From assembly GCA_027486275.1 (NCBI GenBank), contig JAIXPM010000075.1, positions 1 through 6,729 on the forward strand: a stretch of DNA of 6,729 nucleotides. The letters run 5' to 3'. The stretch comes from Sphingomonadales bacterium (GTDB lineage Bacteria; Pseudomonadota; Alphaproteobacteria; Sphingomonadales; Sphingomonadaceae). Both the position numbers and the translations under genes were made by a program. The notes below the pieces were generated by a model. The model saw nothing but the letters and a program-made list of their open reading frames with translations, was not told where the DNA came from and searched no databases. Positions 5,931-6,729 of the stretch are shown here, one piece after another; position 1 is the stretch's first letter; every line of letters starts with the position of its first letter.

Positions 5931-6729
5931 CGATCTTCCATGACGTGCCGGTCACCGGCTTTTGCGGCAACATGCTGGACCGTGCCGACGAGATCAGGCG
6001 CGACCCGGCGGCGCTGATCGCCATGCGCGCCCGGCCCGATGCGCGCTGGCTGGTGATGGATGGCCTCAATCCGGTGGTCAGGTCTGGTGAACCCACGTCG
6101 ATCCTGTGGGCCTATCGTTCCGATGTGCCACACGATGCGCTGTCGATCTTCCTTGGCATCGGCGCCGATGGCCCGCGTTTTGCCGCTGCCGCGCCGTCGG
6201 ATGAGCTGATCGCCGATTTCGGTGGCAAGCTGCTCGATGCCCGTGCCGCCGGAGCGCTGCTGGCGGCGCCGGAGGCAGCGATCGTGGCGCAGGCCCGCTC
6301 CATCCTCGATTGGCACCAGCGCCACGGTTTCTGCGCCGTGTGCGGCGGCAAGACCGAGCTTTCGAAGGCCGGCTATGCCCGCTCTTGCGCTGCCTGCAAG
6401 GCCGAACATTTCCCGCGTGTTGATCCGGTGGTGATCATGCTGGCGATCAAGGATGGCCATGCGCTGATCGGCCGCCAGCCGCGCTTTCCCAAGCGGTTCC
6501 TGTCGGCGCTGGCCGGCTTCGTGGAACCGGGCGAGAGCCTGGAAGAAGCCGTGCGCCGCGAATTGTGGGAAGAAGCCGGCATCACCACCCGCCGGGTGCG
6601 CTATCTCGCCAGCCAGCCCTGGCCCTTCCCATCCAGCCTGATGATGGCCGCCTTTGCCGAAGCCGATGGTTTCGAGGTGCGGCTGGACGAAGACGAACTG
6701 GAAGAAGTGCGCTGGGTGACCAAGGACGA
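5927..6729 (+). CDS. nudC: NAD(+) diphosphatase NudC (3' end beyond window)
   Basis: Zn-dependent Nudix hydrolase that splits NAD(H) into NMN(H) and AMP. The E. coli enzyme also removes NAD caps from RNA. The window holds 267 complete codons. Seen: an N-terminal NudC-like domain (1-125); a zinc ribbon with Cys136/Cys139 and Cys154/Cys157; a complete Nudix box from Gly197 to Ile219 (key residues Gly197, Glu203, Arg211, Glu212, Glu215, Glu216, Gly218); and the NudC-defining SQPWPFPSS at 229-237, which separates it from other Nudix families. The visible end, EELEEVRWVTKD, is the usual acidic stretch after that motif, so only a short C-terminal tail is missing, judging by family lengths near 300. 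Its ATG overlaps the mutY TGA (ATGA), so the two genes are almost certainly cotranscribed. No catalytic residue is missing. Confidence 0.96.
   Translation, partial: MTIFHDVPVTGFCGNMLDRADEIRRDPAALIAMRARPDARWLVMDGLNPVVRSGEPTSILWAYRSDVPHDALSIFLGIGADGPRFAAAAPSDELIADFGGKLLDARAAGALLAAPEAAIVAQARSILDWHQRHGFCAVCGGKTELSKAGYARSCAACKAEHFPRVDPVVIMLAIKDGHALIGRQPRFPKRFLSALAGFVEPGESLEEAVRRELWEEAGITTRRVRYLASQPWPFPSSLMMAAFAEADGFEVRLDEDELEEVRWVTKD

Noticed and set aside
4761..6460. Minus-strand frames of 332 and 402 codons antisense to mutY and nudC.
   Set aside because: The opposing plus-strand genes have complete catalytic motifs. The antisense products are compositionally odd His/Arg/Ala-rich strings with no recognisable domain.

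Overview
The window is ordinary, very GC-rich, gene-dense chromosomal DNA from an alphaproteobacterium. A sphingomonad (order Sphingomonadales) is the best guess. The basis is the GC-heavy codon use, the alphaproteobacterial type of SMC hinge, and the gene order mutY / DUF721 (dciA) / DsbA-like / smc, which I remember as a conserved alphaproteobacterial neighbourhood. Genus cannot be decided from the sequence alone.

Layout: six genes lie in two divergent blocks that meet at about 4849-4874. The left block, on the minus strand, reads dciA (4321-4848), a soluble periplasmic DsbA-like protein (3542-4273), a second DsbA-like protein that looks like a lipoprotein (2799-3545), and smc (1-2792). smc runs off the left edge after 930 codons. 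The right block, on the plus strand, reads mutY (4875-5930) and nudC (5927-6729). nudC runs off the right edge inside its Nudix domain. Nearly every base is coding: the largest gap is 47 bp (4274-4320), and no stretch over 300 bp lacks a gene.

The genes are packed as tight transcription units. The two DsbA-like genes overlap at their stop/start, smc begins at a TTG only six bases after the stop of the gene before it, and mutY and nudC share an ATGA. Four of the products act on genome or nucleotide integrity: DciA (loading of the replicative helicase), SMC (chromosome organisation), MutY (removal of A mispaired with 8-oxoguanine) and NudC (NAD(H) hydrolysis and possibly RNA decapping). The two DsbA-like proteins act outside the cytoplasm on thiols and are functional outsiders in this group.

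I see no RNA gene, mobile element, CRISPR array, attachment site or phage gene. Long open frames antisense to smc are by-products of GC-rich codon use. I found no convincing undescribed system. The most interesting local feature is the tandem pair of DsbA-like genes: they align without gaps over their catalytic core, including a second conserved cysteine pair, but carry different export signals.
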